Below, in pieces: positions 46,201-56,807 of a DNA stretch of 64,000 nucleotides. The notes under the pieces were generated by a model that was given only the letters and a program-made list of their open reading frames with translations, was not told the DNA's origin and ran no database searches. Each line of letters starts with the position of its first letter. Position 1 is the stretch's first letter. The position numbers and the translations under genes were made by a program. This stretch comes from Brachionus manjavacas (Eukaryota; Rotifera; Eurotatoria; Ploima; Brachionidae). Location: positions 62,001 through 126,000 of the forward strand of contig JAHQIY010000006.1 of NCBI GenBank assembly GCA_019054805.1, written 5' to 3'.

Positions 46201-48823
46201 AAACTTCACAAAATAAAATAAAGAAGGAGACTTTTATTTTAATTTTTCAATTTGATGCGGCACCAAAGCCAAAATAACAAAAATATAAATAATATTTTAA
46301 AATATTTAAAAAAATAAGGTTTATTTTTTTAAGTTAATTACGCCTTCGGAGGACCACTAAAGCTCAAAAAAGTTCTAATTTTGAATGAATCAAGAAGGAT
46401 CGAATAAGTTTATTCAAAACTAGATAACAAGTTCTTTAGTTATTAATTGACTCATTTTGGCTGACATCGCTATTTTTTCTATTTTAGAGGGAGTTAAAAG
46501 AGTTAAAACTTTCTCGACTTTGTCAATAAAAATTATTAATAAAAATAAAAACAGTCCTGCAAGCATTAAATTATTGTATAAACTTTTACTCTGCAAAAAC
46601 CCTTTATTCTTCTGTAAAATGCAGACTGTCAAAAAAAATTTGATTTTCGTCTTTTGAAATAGATGTTTTATTTATGAAATGATCACTTTTTGAGTAATTA
46701 TTAAATTAAAATATTTAGAAATCCATTGCAGTTAATTTATTAATAATGATGTGCGTCTAAACTTTTGGGCAGAATTTTTGTTTGACATTTTTAAGGTCTT
46801 TATTTTATTTCAAATTGTCAGCTTAGTAAAAAATTAAATTATCATGTTTTTATATCAATCTAAAGGAAAAAGTAAGTTCTATTAAAAATCAATTTTTATT
46901 TAATAAATTTTCAAAACAAAATTTAAAGTTTATCTAAAGTTTTAGGAAATATACGAATTAAAAAATCTAGTATGTTTAAATTTTTATGCAACACTGTACA
47001 TTTTTAGTAAATTTCATTAGAATACAAATTAGAACTTATTTCAGCGTTTTCTTACCTTTCCTCTTCAGAAAAAAAGAGAAAAAAAAAAATAAGGGAAGAG
47101 TAAAGGAACAAAAAATTGATAAGTTTGTTTTAATGCGTATTGTAATGGCTTTATTTTACTCAGTACCTAATTTGTCCCTTGTTTTTGGTTGATGTACTTT
47201 TTGTGATGGTGGTGGTTGTTCTAATGAGCCTGATAGTTGTTCTGATGATGTATATGCTTGTATAGACAATGTACTATCACTTGAAGCACAGAATAGTTCA
47301 CAGTTGTCTAATTTTAACTTAGTGATCTTTGGATCTGCCATGTATTATTTGTATGCTCCTTTGTTTATTAGGCATTTTCTATTCATTAATTTTATCAAGA
47401 GGTGTTACATACTAAGTGATAAATAATTCAAATTGAATTATTATTTTTTGGTTTCATTGAAATCAATGTTTGGTACTAACTAAAATAGTTGTACCTTATT
47501 ATGTACAAAAAAAAATAGTGTTAGGTATTATTAAATTATTTTTCTTAATTACTTTATTAAATTAATTTTTTATTAAATTAATCTTTTTGGTGCTACATAA
47601 AATATAATTAGGTACTGAAAAGAATATTATGGGTACTGAGTAAAATATAAGCCGCATTGTAATATAATAAAATGAATCTAAAATTAGTGCTTAATTGTGT
47701 GTCTATTCGATTTGAAATTCTTGGACTTGGAGTTCTTAATGTAAGAATTTAATGGAAATTAATTGAAAAAAAATAAACTAAAAAATTTGTAATTAATTTT
47801 TAGTCAGAAATCTAAAAAGCGACGTTTTAACTACTTTTCAATATTTAAAGCATTTCGCGTAATTACAATAAAAAATTGTTTATTTCAAATTATTTTTTAG
47901 AAATGAATTGTACATTAAAAAATAGCACAAAATTTTACACTAAATTGAATTTGACACTAGTTACTACTAAAGTTGCATAACATTATAAAAAATTAAAGTT
48001 TAGAGAATATGCAATTTTCACATTGCATCATCTCGATATGCTAGCTTTAAACAAAGACAAGAGTCAAGCTGTACGCATAGTCGAGCAGTATTTTAAAAAA
48101 GGAGAGTTGGCAGAGAAAGATCAGCTGCCGTGTTTTTTGCCCTATGACAGTGAAACTAAAACCAAACTCCAAAATTGTTTGACCATAATCGACCTTAATA
48201 ACAACTTGGCTGAAGCTAAGGCGGTCAGAAACGAGCACAGAACCAATCTGATTCGTAAGCACAGACAGATGATCTATGAAATACAAACTAAGTATTTGAA
48301 CTCAAACTACAACACGGTTCTAACTTCATTCAAGGCACCCAAGACTCAAAAGCAACCTCAATCGATGGCGATCTTGAAAGAAATTCATCTCAAAGAAATC
48401 GATTTCACCAAGGACGAAGTTCTGACCGGTCGAGTGTTGACAGTTCGGGTGTTCGACTCGCCATCTTTCGGCTTCACGTCCATATTTTTCTTAATCGATG
48501 ACGGCGAGAACACAATGCAACGACTAAGTGTGTACAATTTGGGCAAGGACTATGAGCAAATAAGTGAAGATTTTAAGGTGGGCACATGGATTTCGATTAT
48601 GAATCCGTATGTGAGACAAGCGATGGATGGCGAAGCGATGATTCGCGTCGACGATCCAAAAAGCATTGTTTTCACTGGCAACATAAGCGAGAAGATGTGC
48701 GGCTACTGCGCAAAGTCAAATTCAAAATTTAGCTGCTCGAAATGCTTGAAAGTGTCATACTGTGACAAAGAATGCCAAACTAAAGACTGGAAAGAGCAAA
48801 ATCATAAGCTCGTTTGTTTTTAG
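43271..48823 (+). CDS. TPR / SEL1-repeat protein with C-terminal MYND zinc finger (two exons)
   Basis: Exon 1, 43271-45215, starts at ATG after ACAAAA. Exon 2 is about 48006-48823. The join (donor G|GTTTCT at 45216, acceptor GAG| before 48006) keeps phase: AHYSI-E-YAIFTLHHLDML. Without it exon 1 runs into a non-coding-like tail ending at 45289. Domains: TPRs at about 14-125 (ANQLYKRNELHKSAELYSQV; WARLGQIYAELNEYEKSVHN), SEL1-like repeats at about 225-330 (AEGMYNLALMHKHGNGV; SEHMLGLLYHQGIYV; PHAANNLGLIFM), and TPRs again at about 570-640. A segment in exon 2 (ISIMNPYVRQAMDGEAMIRV) is like that found in SMYD4-type TPR proteins. Last comes the MYND finger CGYC..CSKC..YCDKEC..H..C. There is no SET domain, so it is probably a scaffold or adaptor rather than a methyltransferase. 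Codon composition is clearly GC-richer than its surroundings. Confidence 0.82.
45863..46053. repeat. 190-bp hairpin (MITE-like) in the TPR/MYND intron
   Basis: Arms of about 75-80 bp in inverted orientation: CTTTGGACATTTGCGATTTT and GTACAAAATGATTTAAAGAA on the left, their near reverse complements on the right ending ATGTCCAAAG. The rest of the 2.8-kb intron (45216-48005) shows no gene I can support. Confidence 0.75.
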
Positions 48824-49040
48824 AATTCATTTTTTCAATAAATATTCTTATCTTTATCAATTAAAAGTCTAATTATTTACTCAGGTTATTTATTTACATC
48901 ACAGTATTTTGTTCTAAATACTTAAAGCCAAAAAATTACTCGATTTTTGCACAAGTTTTTTTTCAAGTTTTGAGGTTATTTGAAAAAATTTAACATCAAT
49001 AAATTTATGCCAAATTTTTTAAGCCAATATTAATTAAATT
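48824..49040. other. 3' flank of the TPR/MYND gene
   Basis: A polyadenylation-like AATAAA occurs about 15 bp after the stop (48837-48842). Otherwise A/T-rich spacer. Confidence 0.4.
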
Positions 49041-50948
49041 GATGTTACAGTATCCCCTTGTTTAGAGACGCATGCTTTAATACCATAAGTAGGATATTTG
49101 GTGCATGGTCTAACATAGACCTCACAGTTTTAAATTATTTATTTTAAAAGTCCTATGGGTCACATAGTCGATACATATTAAAAACGTAGCGTTTATAATA
49201 GACATTCAAATAGAAAAGCAGAGCTTCAAAAAAAGTCTTTATTTTTATGGCAGCACTTAAAGTTAAAGAAAATTTAATATTTTTTTTAATTTATTCATAA
49301 TTTTTCCAAAAGCGCGTCATCTAAAACACAAAAATATTAAAATAAAAAAAATATTAAAAACTTTGATTTTGAATACAGAAGCAGCGTTAAAATCATAAAA
49401 TCTTCTCTCATGTTCTCAATTAAGTGTGTGCTTAAAAAAAAACTTTTTCCACGCTGTTTTTTGGCATTTCGGCTTAATAAAAAGAGTAATGGACAACTTT
49501 TTGTGTTCTTCAATTTTACAATTATCATTTTATTCCTACTATGTGTACCTTTCTATTATTCAACTTTTTAATTTATTAACTTTTTCAACTATTCAACTAT
49601 TCAATTATTCAATTATTCTTTTTTTTAACTTATTCAACTATTCAATTATTCTATTATTCAACTTTTAAATTTTATTAACTTTTTTAACTATTCAACTATT
49701 CAATTATTCTTTTTTTTAACTTATTCAACTATTCAATTATTCAATTATTCTTTTTTTTAACTTATTCAACTATTCAATTATTCAATTATTCTTTTTTTTA
49801 ACTTATTCAACTATTCAATTATTCTATTATTCAACTTTTAAATTTTATTAACTTTTTCAACTATTCAACTAACTTACAAATAAAATTATTTTAAAATTTT
49901 TTGTTAACATGCTGGGTTATTTTGATTGTTTCAAATTCAAAAAATGCTCTGAATCATAATTCGCTATATACTTTATTTTTTTCATGCGTCTTATTATAAA
50001 TTTTTTGTTTTAATGTAGTTTTAAAATGGAAAATAGAAAAATTGAATAGTTGAATTAATGAATTAGTTTTAAAAAAAGAATAATTGAATAAATGAAAATT
50101 TGAAAAATTGAATAATTAAAAATTTTAAAAATTGAATAAATGAAAAGTCGAAAAAATGAAAAATTGAATAATTGAATAATTGAATAATTGAAAATTTGAA
50201 AAGTTGAATAAATGAAAAGTTGAAAAAATGGAAAGTTGAAAAATTGAATAATTGAAAATTTGAAAACTTGAATAAATGAAAAGTTGAGAAAATGGAAAGT
50301 TGACAAATTGAATAATTGAAAATTTGAAAAGTTGAATAAATGAAAAGTTGAAAAAATGGAAAGTTGAAAAATTGAATAGTTGAATAGTTGAATGAGTAAT
50401 AAAAGAGAATAATTGAAAAATCGAAAAGTTGACTAGAATATATTTAAGTTGTATAATACAAATTATTGTCCATGAATGAATAAAAAGCATATAAATATAA
50501 GTGTTTTTTATTTATTTTTTTTAAAAAACTAAAATTCAAATAAAATGGAAGTTGATAATGATTTTTCAATGATTTTGATTTTTTATTCTCTTTTTGTGTT
50601 AAATTTTTAAATTTAAATGCCGGGTCAATAATTAAAATTAAACTTTTTTATTATATTTAGTATTTTTTTACCATAACTCTAAGGTCGCATCTATAAAATA
50701 AACTCAATCAATATTTTTTATATTAAATTTTTTTTAACCCCGAGTCTCTAATAAAGACTTTTTTTGAAGCTCTGCTTTTCTATCTGAATTTCTATTATAA
50801 ACGCTACGTTTTTAATATGTATCGACTATGTGACCCATAGGACTTTTAAAATAAAAAATTTAATATTGTGAAGTCTATGTTAGACCATGCACCAAATATC
50901 CTACTTATGGTATTAAAGCATGCGTCGCTAAACAAGGGGATACGGTAT
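49040..50948. mobile_element. 1.9-kb foldback element with minisatellite interior
   Basis: Inverted arms of about 200 bp: left 49043-49245, right about 50748-50948. The tips read GTATCCCCTTGTTTAG and GACGCATGCTTTAATACCAT. Inside lie two blocks of short tandem repeats in mirror orientation: 49550-49870 built from ATTCAACT/ATTCAATTATT units, and 50040-50440 built from AATTGAAAA/AAGTTGAATAAATG units. Long apparent reading frames through these blocks are products of the repeats. No transposase is present. Confidence 0.8.
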
Positions 50949-51285
50949 TGTAAATTGAAAGCTTGAATTCTACAAACTTCCGCACTGATTTGGACCACAA
51001 AGCTATTTATGAATCTTGAACACAGAAATCCAAACCTTGTTTCAACATTATTAAGCTTTGCCATCGGCTCAATCAGGTTATCGCTATCCTTAGATTTTAG
51101 CTTAAATTTTTTGAGTCATTTTCGTCAATATTTTTTAATAAAATAGAATGAATGTTTTAAAATAGAATAGAATAAATACTAAATAATTTCTAATTAACAG
51201 CAAGAGACATGCAACAAGCTAGTTTAGGAAAAATTAGATTATGGTCAAGCTTCAAACCTAGTCTAAGCGATCGATTATTATTATT
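50949..51285. other. spacer between repeat elements
   Basis: No gene seen; mixed A/T-rich sequence. Confidence 0.35.
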
Positions 51286-51477
51286 TTTATTTATTTGTTT
51301 TCTGTACCGAGCTAAAGCTCCTTCAGAATAAATTAAAAATAAAATAAAAAAAATAAAATAAAAATAAAATTAAAGTAAATAAAATTAGATAAATAAAAAA
51401 AAAAAAAAAAAGAGAATCAAAATAGAGTAAATAAGCTAAAAAAAATTAAAGTTGAAAAGACATAAATTGGAAAAGAT
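51286..51477 (-). mobile_element. LINE 3' end, inverted partner of 52037-52230
   Basis: The minus strand carries the LINE 3' UTR, hairpin (51301-51327) and AAAT tail. Nearly identical to 52037-52230 in the opposite orientation, apart from homopolymer lengths; similarity stops at the block AAATTGGAAAAGAT. Confidence 0.8.
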
Positions 51478-51764
51478 ATTTCAATAATCGACTGACTTTA
51501 AATTGATTAATTTTTTTTTTAAGCCAACTAATAAATAATTTAATCATTAATAAATAGTTTATCTCTAAATTAAAGCTAAATCAGCAACAAATATTTTTCC
51601 GACAACATTGGCACACAATTAATCACCAAATTTCCTCAAATTTTGCTCTGAAAAATCCGCCACAAACATCGTTTTTCGAGTGCCAAATTAGTGTAAATAG
51701 CCTTAAATAAAAAAAATAATAAGATTAGCTAATTTTAATTAGAAGCAATCAATGAATTTGAAAA

Positions 51765-51950
51765 ATGTTAGATGTTGATCAACTAACAACTTATGTTAGA
51801 AATCTAATCTTAAATAAAGCTTTTATTTTTCTCTCGCTTAAAGGTCATCCCCAGTTGCATTTTAATGCTTACTTCTATAGACAAAATGGACAACGAAATA
51901 ATAAAAACATTTTCAATTGGCGTTGTATTAAGCTTTATAATGAGAAATTA
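51765..51950 (+). pseudogene. FLYWCH zinc-finger N-terminal fragment
   Basis: From ATG 51765 the frame reads MLDVDQLTTYVRNLIL, then a FLYWCH-like stretch FLSLKGHPQLHFNAYFYRQ ... NIFNWRCIKLY. This has the typical G..L..Y.Y.....WRC spacing but lacks the following Cys/His ligands. From about 52030 the frame enters LINE 3' UTR sequence. It looks like the 5' end of a FLYWCH-MULE or host FLYWCH gene cut off by the LINE tail. Confidence 0.5.
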
Positions 51951-52036
51951 GGTTTTGATTTGATTTTTATTGATACCTTATTTGAAAAATTTTTTTTAGC
52001 TTTTTTGAATTATTTAAAATTTAAAGCAATTAAGCT

Positions 52037-52230
52037 GAAACAATCTTTTCCAATTTATGTCTTTTCAACTTTAATTTTTTTTAGCTTATTTACTCTATTT
52101 TGATTCTTTTTTTTTTTTTTTATCTAATTTTATTAACTTTAATTTTATTTTTATTTTATTTTTTTATTTTATTTTTAATTTATTCTGAAGGAGCTTTAGC
52201 TCGGTACAGAAAACAAATAAATAAATAAAT
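52037..52230 (+). mobile_element. LINE 3' end with perfect hairpin and AAAT tail
   Basis: 3' UTR, hairpin 52184-52210 (TTCTG..GAGC TTTA GCTC..CAGAA) and AAATAAATAAAT tail. Forms about 190-bp inverted repeats with 51286-51477, around the FLYWCH fragment. Confidence 0.82.
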
Positions 52231-52439
52231 AAGCTATTCTAAAACATTTTTTTCTTTATTTAAAAAAAATTAATTTAGCTATTTTGAAATTTTTTTACCT
52301 GTACGCTTTTTTTATTATAGCTATTTTAAACGATGCTATTATGAGCTACTCCCATTAAAATCTAAAAAACTGGTATCTTTGACAACTTTTGTAATATTTG
52401 CACAAAGGTCTATCAGGAACACTGATTTCCTAATGCCAG

Positions 52440-53215
52440 AATTTCTTATATGATGGGGCAAAAGTTCCTTGCCCTGAGCCTCTTGGGGGGTCTAATGGTC
52501 CCCACTATATACCCCTCGGTCTTTCGGTTTTTTGTATCATGCCAAAGTAAATTACAATCAGGAAAATGCTTGGAGAGAGAACGCAACATTGCCTAACTCC
52601 TGTGCACAACTTGAAGCTCTTAGGTTGTCCCTTTTCCAGAACATTACTACCACTCGAATTTCTCGTAGAAGAGCTTTAAAAATTCACAATCTTGTGACAG
52701 TCCATAGGATCTTAATATGGCCCACAAGGCTTCTCTGTGTATGCTATCAAAGGCTTTCTTGAAGTCAATGAAGTTAAGATACAAGTGGCTTTTCCATTCC
52801 AGACTTTTTTCTATGATGTTCCTAAGAGCAAACATCTGCTCTGAAAATCCTTCTTGCTCTTCTGTCAGTGTTATATCTAAAGCGTTCCTGATTCTTCTCG
52901 GAATTATGCTGCAGAACGGATTGCTTCGCTTTTGGGAGCAGTGTTAGTCCTCGCCAGTTGTCATCAACCATTTGTTTTATCTTTCTTAGGGAGCTTGCCT
53001 ATGAGGCTATTCTACCAGTATTTGACTAGTATCATTTCTTGCCGCCATATTTTGCTAAAGTGGTCTTAAAATATCCCTATTGTAATATTTTCATCAGCTT
53101 TTAACATTGCCATGATTCAGTCCGTATCTGTGACTTTTGTGTTCGTTAGAGCCTCAAAAGCAGCTTCAATTTCATTTTGGCTAGGCACTTATGCGTCAAT
53201 ATCGAGGTCAGTGTA
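52440..53215 (-). pseudogene. reverse transcriptase relic of a second non-LTR family
   Basis: Minus strand, several frames: VPSQNEIEAAFEAL near 53200; GKLPKKDKTN and QLAR.NTAP around 52960-53000; MFALRNIIEKSLEWKSHLYL then NFIDFKKAFDSIHREALW (52835-52690); and SFKLCTGVRQCCVLSPSIFL near 52590, equivalent to the TGVRQGC..SP motif of RT. Frameshifts and stops throughout. The DFKKAFDSIHR and TGVRQ wording differs from the jockey-like LINE elsewhere in the window, so this is a separate lineage. GC content is noticeably higher than the flanks, suggesting recent arrival. Confidence 0.75.
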
Positions 53216-53240
53216 AGCTGGTTCTGAATGTATAGACCAA

Positions 53241-53956
53241 AAAAAGTAAAATATTAGCCTAAATTTCAATGAAAATTCTGAGCTTACGTTTAAATTACAA
53301 TAAACTTATGCATCATTTAATTTAACAGTGTAAATACAATATAAATATTATTTTCTACCCTAATTGTACACACATATTTAATACATATTTTAATCATATT
53401 GCAACAAAACAAGATTTTCATGACCCATATGAAATATGAGGGCTGAAAAGAAGGCGCTGCCATTCGGAATTGCCTAAAAAAAATTTTTCTAAATTATTTT
53501 TTAAATAAATAAAAAATTATGCTTCATTTAGCTTTGGCAACATATTCGAAATGAAATATACAAGAAAATAAATGAAAACTTTTTATATCTTTTATTTTAT
53601 ATAATTTAAAAAAACAAATTCACTACACGTTTCGGTACCTTTAAACTATTTTCAGGCTAAAAGAATTAAATGAAACAATATTTTAAAATATAATGTTAAC
53701 AAAGTTTTAAGATTAAAAACAAAGATACAAGAAATATTTTTAAAATTTTTTAATACAGAATTTTTTGAATTTTGATCTTAGAGAATACAGAATTTAGCCG
53801 AAAAAAAATTATTTCAAAATCATAATCCTAAGCCATCCTTTGACAGTTCAAATCAAAATAAAGGCTAAAAAAATCGAGCGATTCTTAACTTTTTCACAGT
53901 GCTGTGATTAATCGAACTCAGTTAAAAAAATTATAATCCGAATTTTTTTTTTTAAA
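53241..53956. other. 3' flank of the WD40 gene, with a tiny WD-repeat-like echo
   Basis: No gene. At about 53398-53430 the minus strand reads MGHENLVL, nearly the same as bases of the WD40 gene at 54428-54455; a possible scrap of a duplicated repeat. Confidence 0.35.
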
Positions 53957-55516
53957 TTAAATATCATTATTACAAGTCCACAATTTTAATCTTCCATCAA
54001 AATGTCCACTAATTAAAATAGATTTAATTGATTCCAAATGAAAAATGTAATAAAAACCGTCTTGAGCTCTTGCTCTCTTTTCCATAATTGTTTGAACACA
54101 CTTTCCGCTTTGCAAATCCCATACTTTAATACATTCGTCATCTGAGCCACTAATTAGCTCATTAGGTTTAAGTTGTTTTAAACTAGTCACTGGGTTAACG
54201 TGGCCTTCTAGCACCTTTGAAACATGTTCTGTTTCAATATTCCATACTTTTATCTTTCCATCTCTTGAACCACTGGCAACAAGTTCATTATCCAAAATTT
54301 TAAAACATAACACAGGTTCACAATGAATACTCAACACTTTCAAGCAGTTTCCATTCGGTTCCCATATACGAATTGTTTTGTCAATGGATGCACTGAGCAC
54401 CTTTTCATCTGGGGTTTCATCTAAACACAAAACAAGATTTTCATGACCAATATAAATAACCACGCACTCTCCGCTATTAAAGTCCCATTTTTTGATCATT
54501 TTATCAAACGAACCACTCAATAAGTGACCACTCTGTGTCAACTTTAAGCAATAGATAAAAAATTTGTGTCCCATCAAAGTCCTCACATTTAGATCTAAAT
54601 CAATGTTCCAAATTTTTATGCTATTGTCCAATGATCCGCTGGCAAACATTTTTTCATTGAGAACACACAAACAAAATACTGAGTCAGAGTGAGCCTTAAA
54701 TTTTCGCAGGCAAACATTTTTATTCGTGTCCCATAGCGAAATAGTGTGATCCTTTGAGGCAACTAGAAACTTGTTTTTTTCAATTAACTTAAAGTCATTA
54801 ACGCTCTGATTGATGTTGACAACTCGTTTAAGTTTGTATTCATCGGCATTGGATGCACTAGTGTGCAGTGCATCGGACGCATAGTCGGTAGATGCGTTCT
54901 CGTTTATCAAGATCAATGAGCCAAACAAATCATTGACTGGCAACTTTTTACTTGGCACAAATTTAACACTTTGACTTTTTACATAGCTGATCACATTTTT
55001 TACTGTGCTCGATTTATTCTTGACATTTTTTAAATGAGTTATAACCAAAGTTGATTTTGTCTCATAGTCCATGTCTTCATTTATTTCATTTGTTTCTATA
55101 TTTGTCTCAATAGAAGACAGTGTTTTGTCAATTTTTTGTGCTTTTTTTTCCATGAAATCTTCTATCTTCTTATTCAATTCGCAGTAATAATCATCGATTA
55201 GTTTTTTTAGATAATCGCGCCGGACACTGAGCTCATTTTTGACATTAGTTAAATTTTTTTTTAAATAAAATTTTGGATCTTTTTTTATTTGATCTAACGA
55301 TTCGTTTAACTTTGAAAAATTTTCCAATTCCAGCTCATATTCTAATTGTTTGATTTTCAATCGATTGATTGGCAAATTTAGTACTTGTTCAATTATTATG
55401 TCATGTGACTTGCACTCAACACATTCCACTATGTTGGGCTTGTTTTTTAAATTTTTGTACACTGTTTTTTGACCACAAGGTAGATGCAGAATCAAATCGT
55501 CCATTTGGGTTGACAT
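53957..55516 (-). CDS. coiled-coil plus seven-bladed WD40 repeat protein, single exon
   Basis: 519 aa from ATG 55516 (MSTQMDDLILHLPCGQ). An in-frame TTG nine bases upstream is not a credible start. Residues 1-45 contain a Cys/His cluster (CGQ..C..CKSH) like a reduced zinc-binding module. Residues 50-190 are Lys/Glu-rich and predicted coiled coil. Residues about 235-519 hold seven WD40 repeats: HTISLWDTNKN, SGSLDNSIKIWNI, LSGSFDKMIKKWDF, LSASIDKTIRIWEP, ASGSRDGKIKVWNIE, ISGSDDECIKVWDL, ISGHFDGRLKLWT. Probable propeller scaffold; the partner is unknown. The domain order recalls TRAF7- or TRIM-like WD proteins, but no RING is visible. Being intronless may reflect origin as a retrocopy. Confidence 0.85.
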   Translation of the reverse strand: MSTQMDDLILHLPCGQKTVYKNLKNKPNIVECVECKSHDIIIEQVLNLPINRLKIKQLEYELELENFSKLNESLDQIKKDPKFYLKKNLTNVKNELSVRRDYLKKLIDDYYCELNKKIEDFMEKKAQKIDKTLSSIETNIETNEINEDMDYETKSTLVITHLKNVKNKSSTVKNVISYVKSQSVKFVPSKKLPVNDLFGSLILINENASTDYASDALHTSASNADEYKLKRVVNINQSVNDFKLIEKNKFLVASKDHTISLWDTNKNVCLRKFKAHSDSVFCLCVLNEKMFASGSLDNSIKIWNIDLDLNVRTLMGHKFFIYCLKLTQSGHLLSGSFDKMIKKWDFNSGECVVIYIGHENLVLCLDETPDEKVLSASIDKTIRIWEPNGNCLKVLSIHCEPVLCFKILDNELVASGSRDGKIKVWNIETEHVSKVLEGHVNPVTSLKQLKPNELISGSDDECIKVWDLQSGKCVQTIMEKRARAQDGFYYIFHLESIKSILISGHFDGRLKLWTCNNDI

Positions 55517-55954
55517 TTTATTCAATTTCCTTTTTGAATAATTAAATTAAAAATTGAAATAAAATATTTTGAATAGATCGACTTATTAGCAAAGATTACC
55601 TTGCACAAACACAATAAAAACTTATTATTACAAACGGTTTCCAAGGAAATAATATTAATTAAAATAATAAAGGTAAATTTTATCCTAGATCAATTTTAGC
55701 TTTAAGATTTATTTTTAATTAGGAATGTTTTTTTATTTAAAAAAAGAAAAATTAATTTTTTCTCAAAAAAAGATTATTGTTGCAAAAATTTAATCGTAAC
55801 TAAAAACGAAAAACAAAGTTTTTTAAAGCAAAATTTAAAATTTAATTTGAGAGTAAAAACTTTCTGAAAAATAAAAGCTTTTTTTTGCATCTTGATGAAG
55901 ATGGTCAATTCAAGGTATCATTTCAGTTCAAATAGTTTGTCTTTAGATATTAAA
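55517..55954. other. 5' flank of the WD40 gene
   Basis: A/T-rich. Contains the left part of a dispersed repeat (55900-55950) also seen near 31160-31210. Confidence 0.4.
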
Positions 55955-56180
55955 AATAATATTTGAATTCTGGACACAGATACTTTTGAAATTATCAGAA
56001 TAATTAATTTGAATAATTTTAATAGACATTCTTTACATTTTAAATTGATTTAGAAAATACAATAATTGGAAAAATATTTTCTATTAATAAAATCGATTTT
56101 TAATTTATAAATTAAAATTTATAAATTAATTATTCTGATAATTTCAAGAGTATCTATATCCAGAGTTCAAAACAATATTT
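55955..56180. repeat. short inverted-repeat element, copy B
   Basis: Arms of about 55-60 bp: left 55955-56010 and right 56121-56180, sharing TTGAAATTATCAGAATAATT and a TCTGGA.A.AGATAC block. Related at its left edge to the element at 31150-31430. Confidence 0.65.
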
Positions 56181-56524
56181 AAAAGTGGTCAATTTGAAGT
56201 TCACGGTCATGATCTGATGATCAAAACTTTAAAGATTAAAATTATAAAATAGTTATGAATAAAGGCCTCCAAAAAAACATTTTTTAATTAAACACAAAAT
56301 GTTTATTATTTTAATTAAATAAAAAAATCCTTTTTTTTACCAATTGATCTTTAATTGACTTTTATAAATTTTTAATCCAAAATTTTAACGACAAATTTAA
56401 AATCAACATTAAAGCATCCAAATTATGGCTTTAAATGATATTTTAATAGTAATTTAAATATATTGCAGCGAAACCAACCTAAATTTTGTATTGCAAAATT
56501 TCAAAATATTGGTTAAGATTCTTA

Positions 56525-56605
56525 TTAAATTAAAAATAATAATAAATAAAGCTACGACAATCAAACTTGCGGAGGCAATGGTAGCACATTGCGCTATACA
56601 AAGAA
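56525..56605 (-). repeat. 3' tail of the second LINE-like family, copy 2
   Basis: The minus strand reads GCAATGTGCTACCATTGCCT, CCGCAAG and GTCGTAGC, then TTTATTTATTATTATT. Shares its end block with 34038-34135. Confidence 0.5.
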
Positions 56606-56807
56606 AATTACAAAAATACAAGAACTTACAAGTTTTTAGAGTAAACAGACATGCAATGCAATTAAATCGCGCATTTGAAATAAACAATAAGCTACACTCA
56701 AAGACCGAATTTTTTTTTATACGCTAATTACTAAAAGAGTATTAAAAAACCATTTAAATTAATTAAATTACTAATTCAATTCTTGACCACACACTTCTCA
56801 CATAAAA

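Noticed and set aside
47156-47341. 61-codon minus-strand frame starting MADPKITKLKL
   Set aside because: Slightly gag-like start, but too short and unsupported; it lies in the TPR/MYND intron with no other retroelement sequence next to it.
49426-50490. Open frames of about 80-120 codons on both strands, Phe/Ile/Tyr-rich
   Set aside because: They are translations of the ATTCAA-type tandem repeats and change length with the repeat blocks; no protein-like features.
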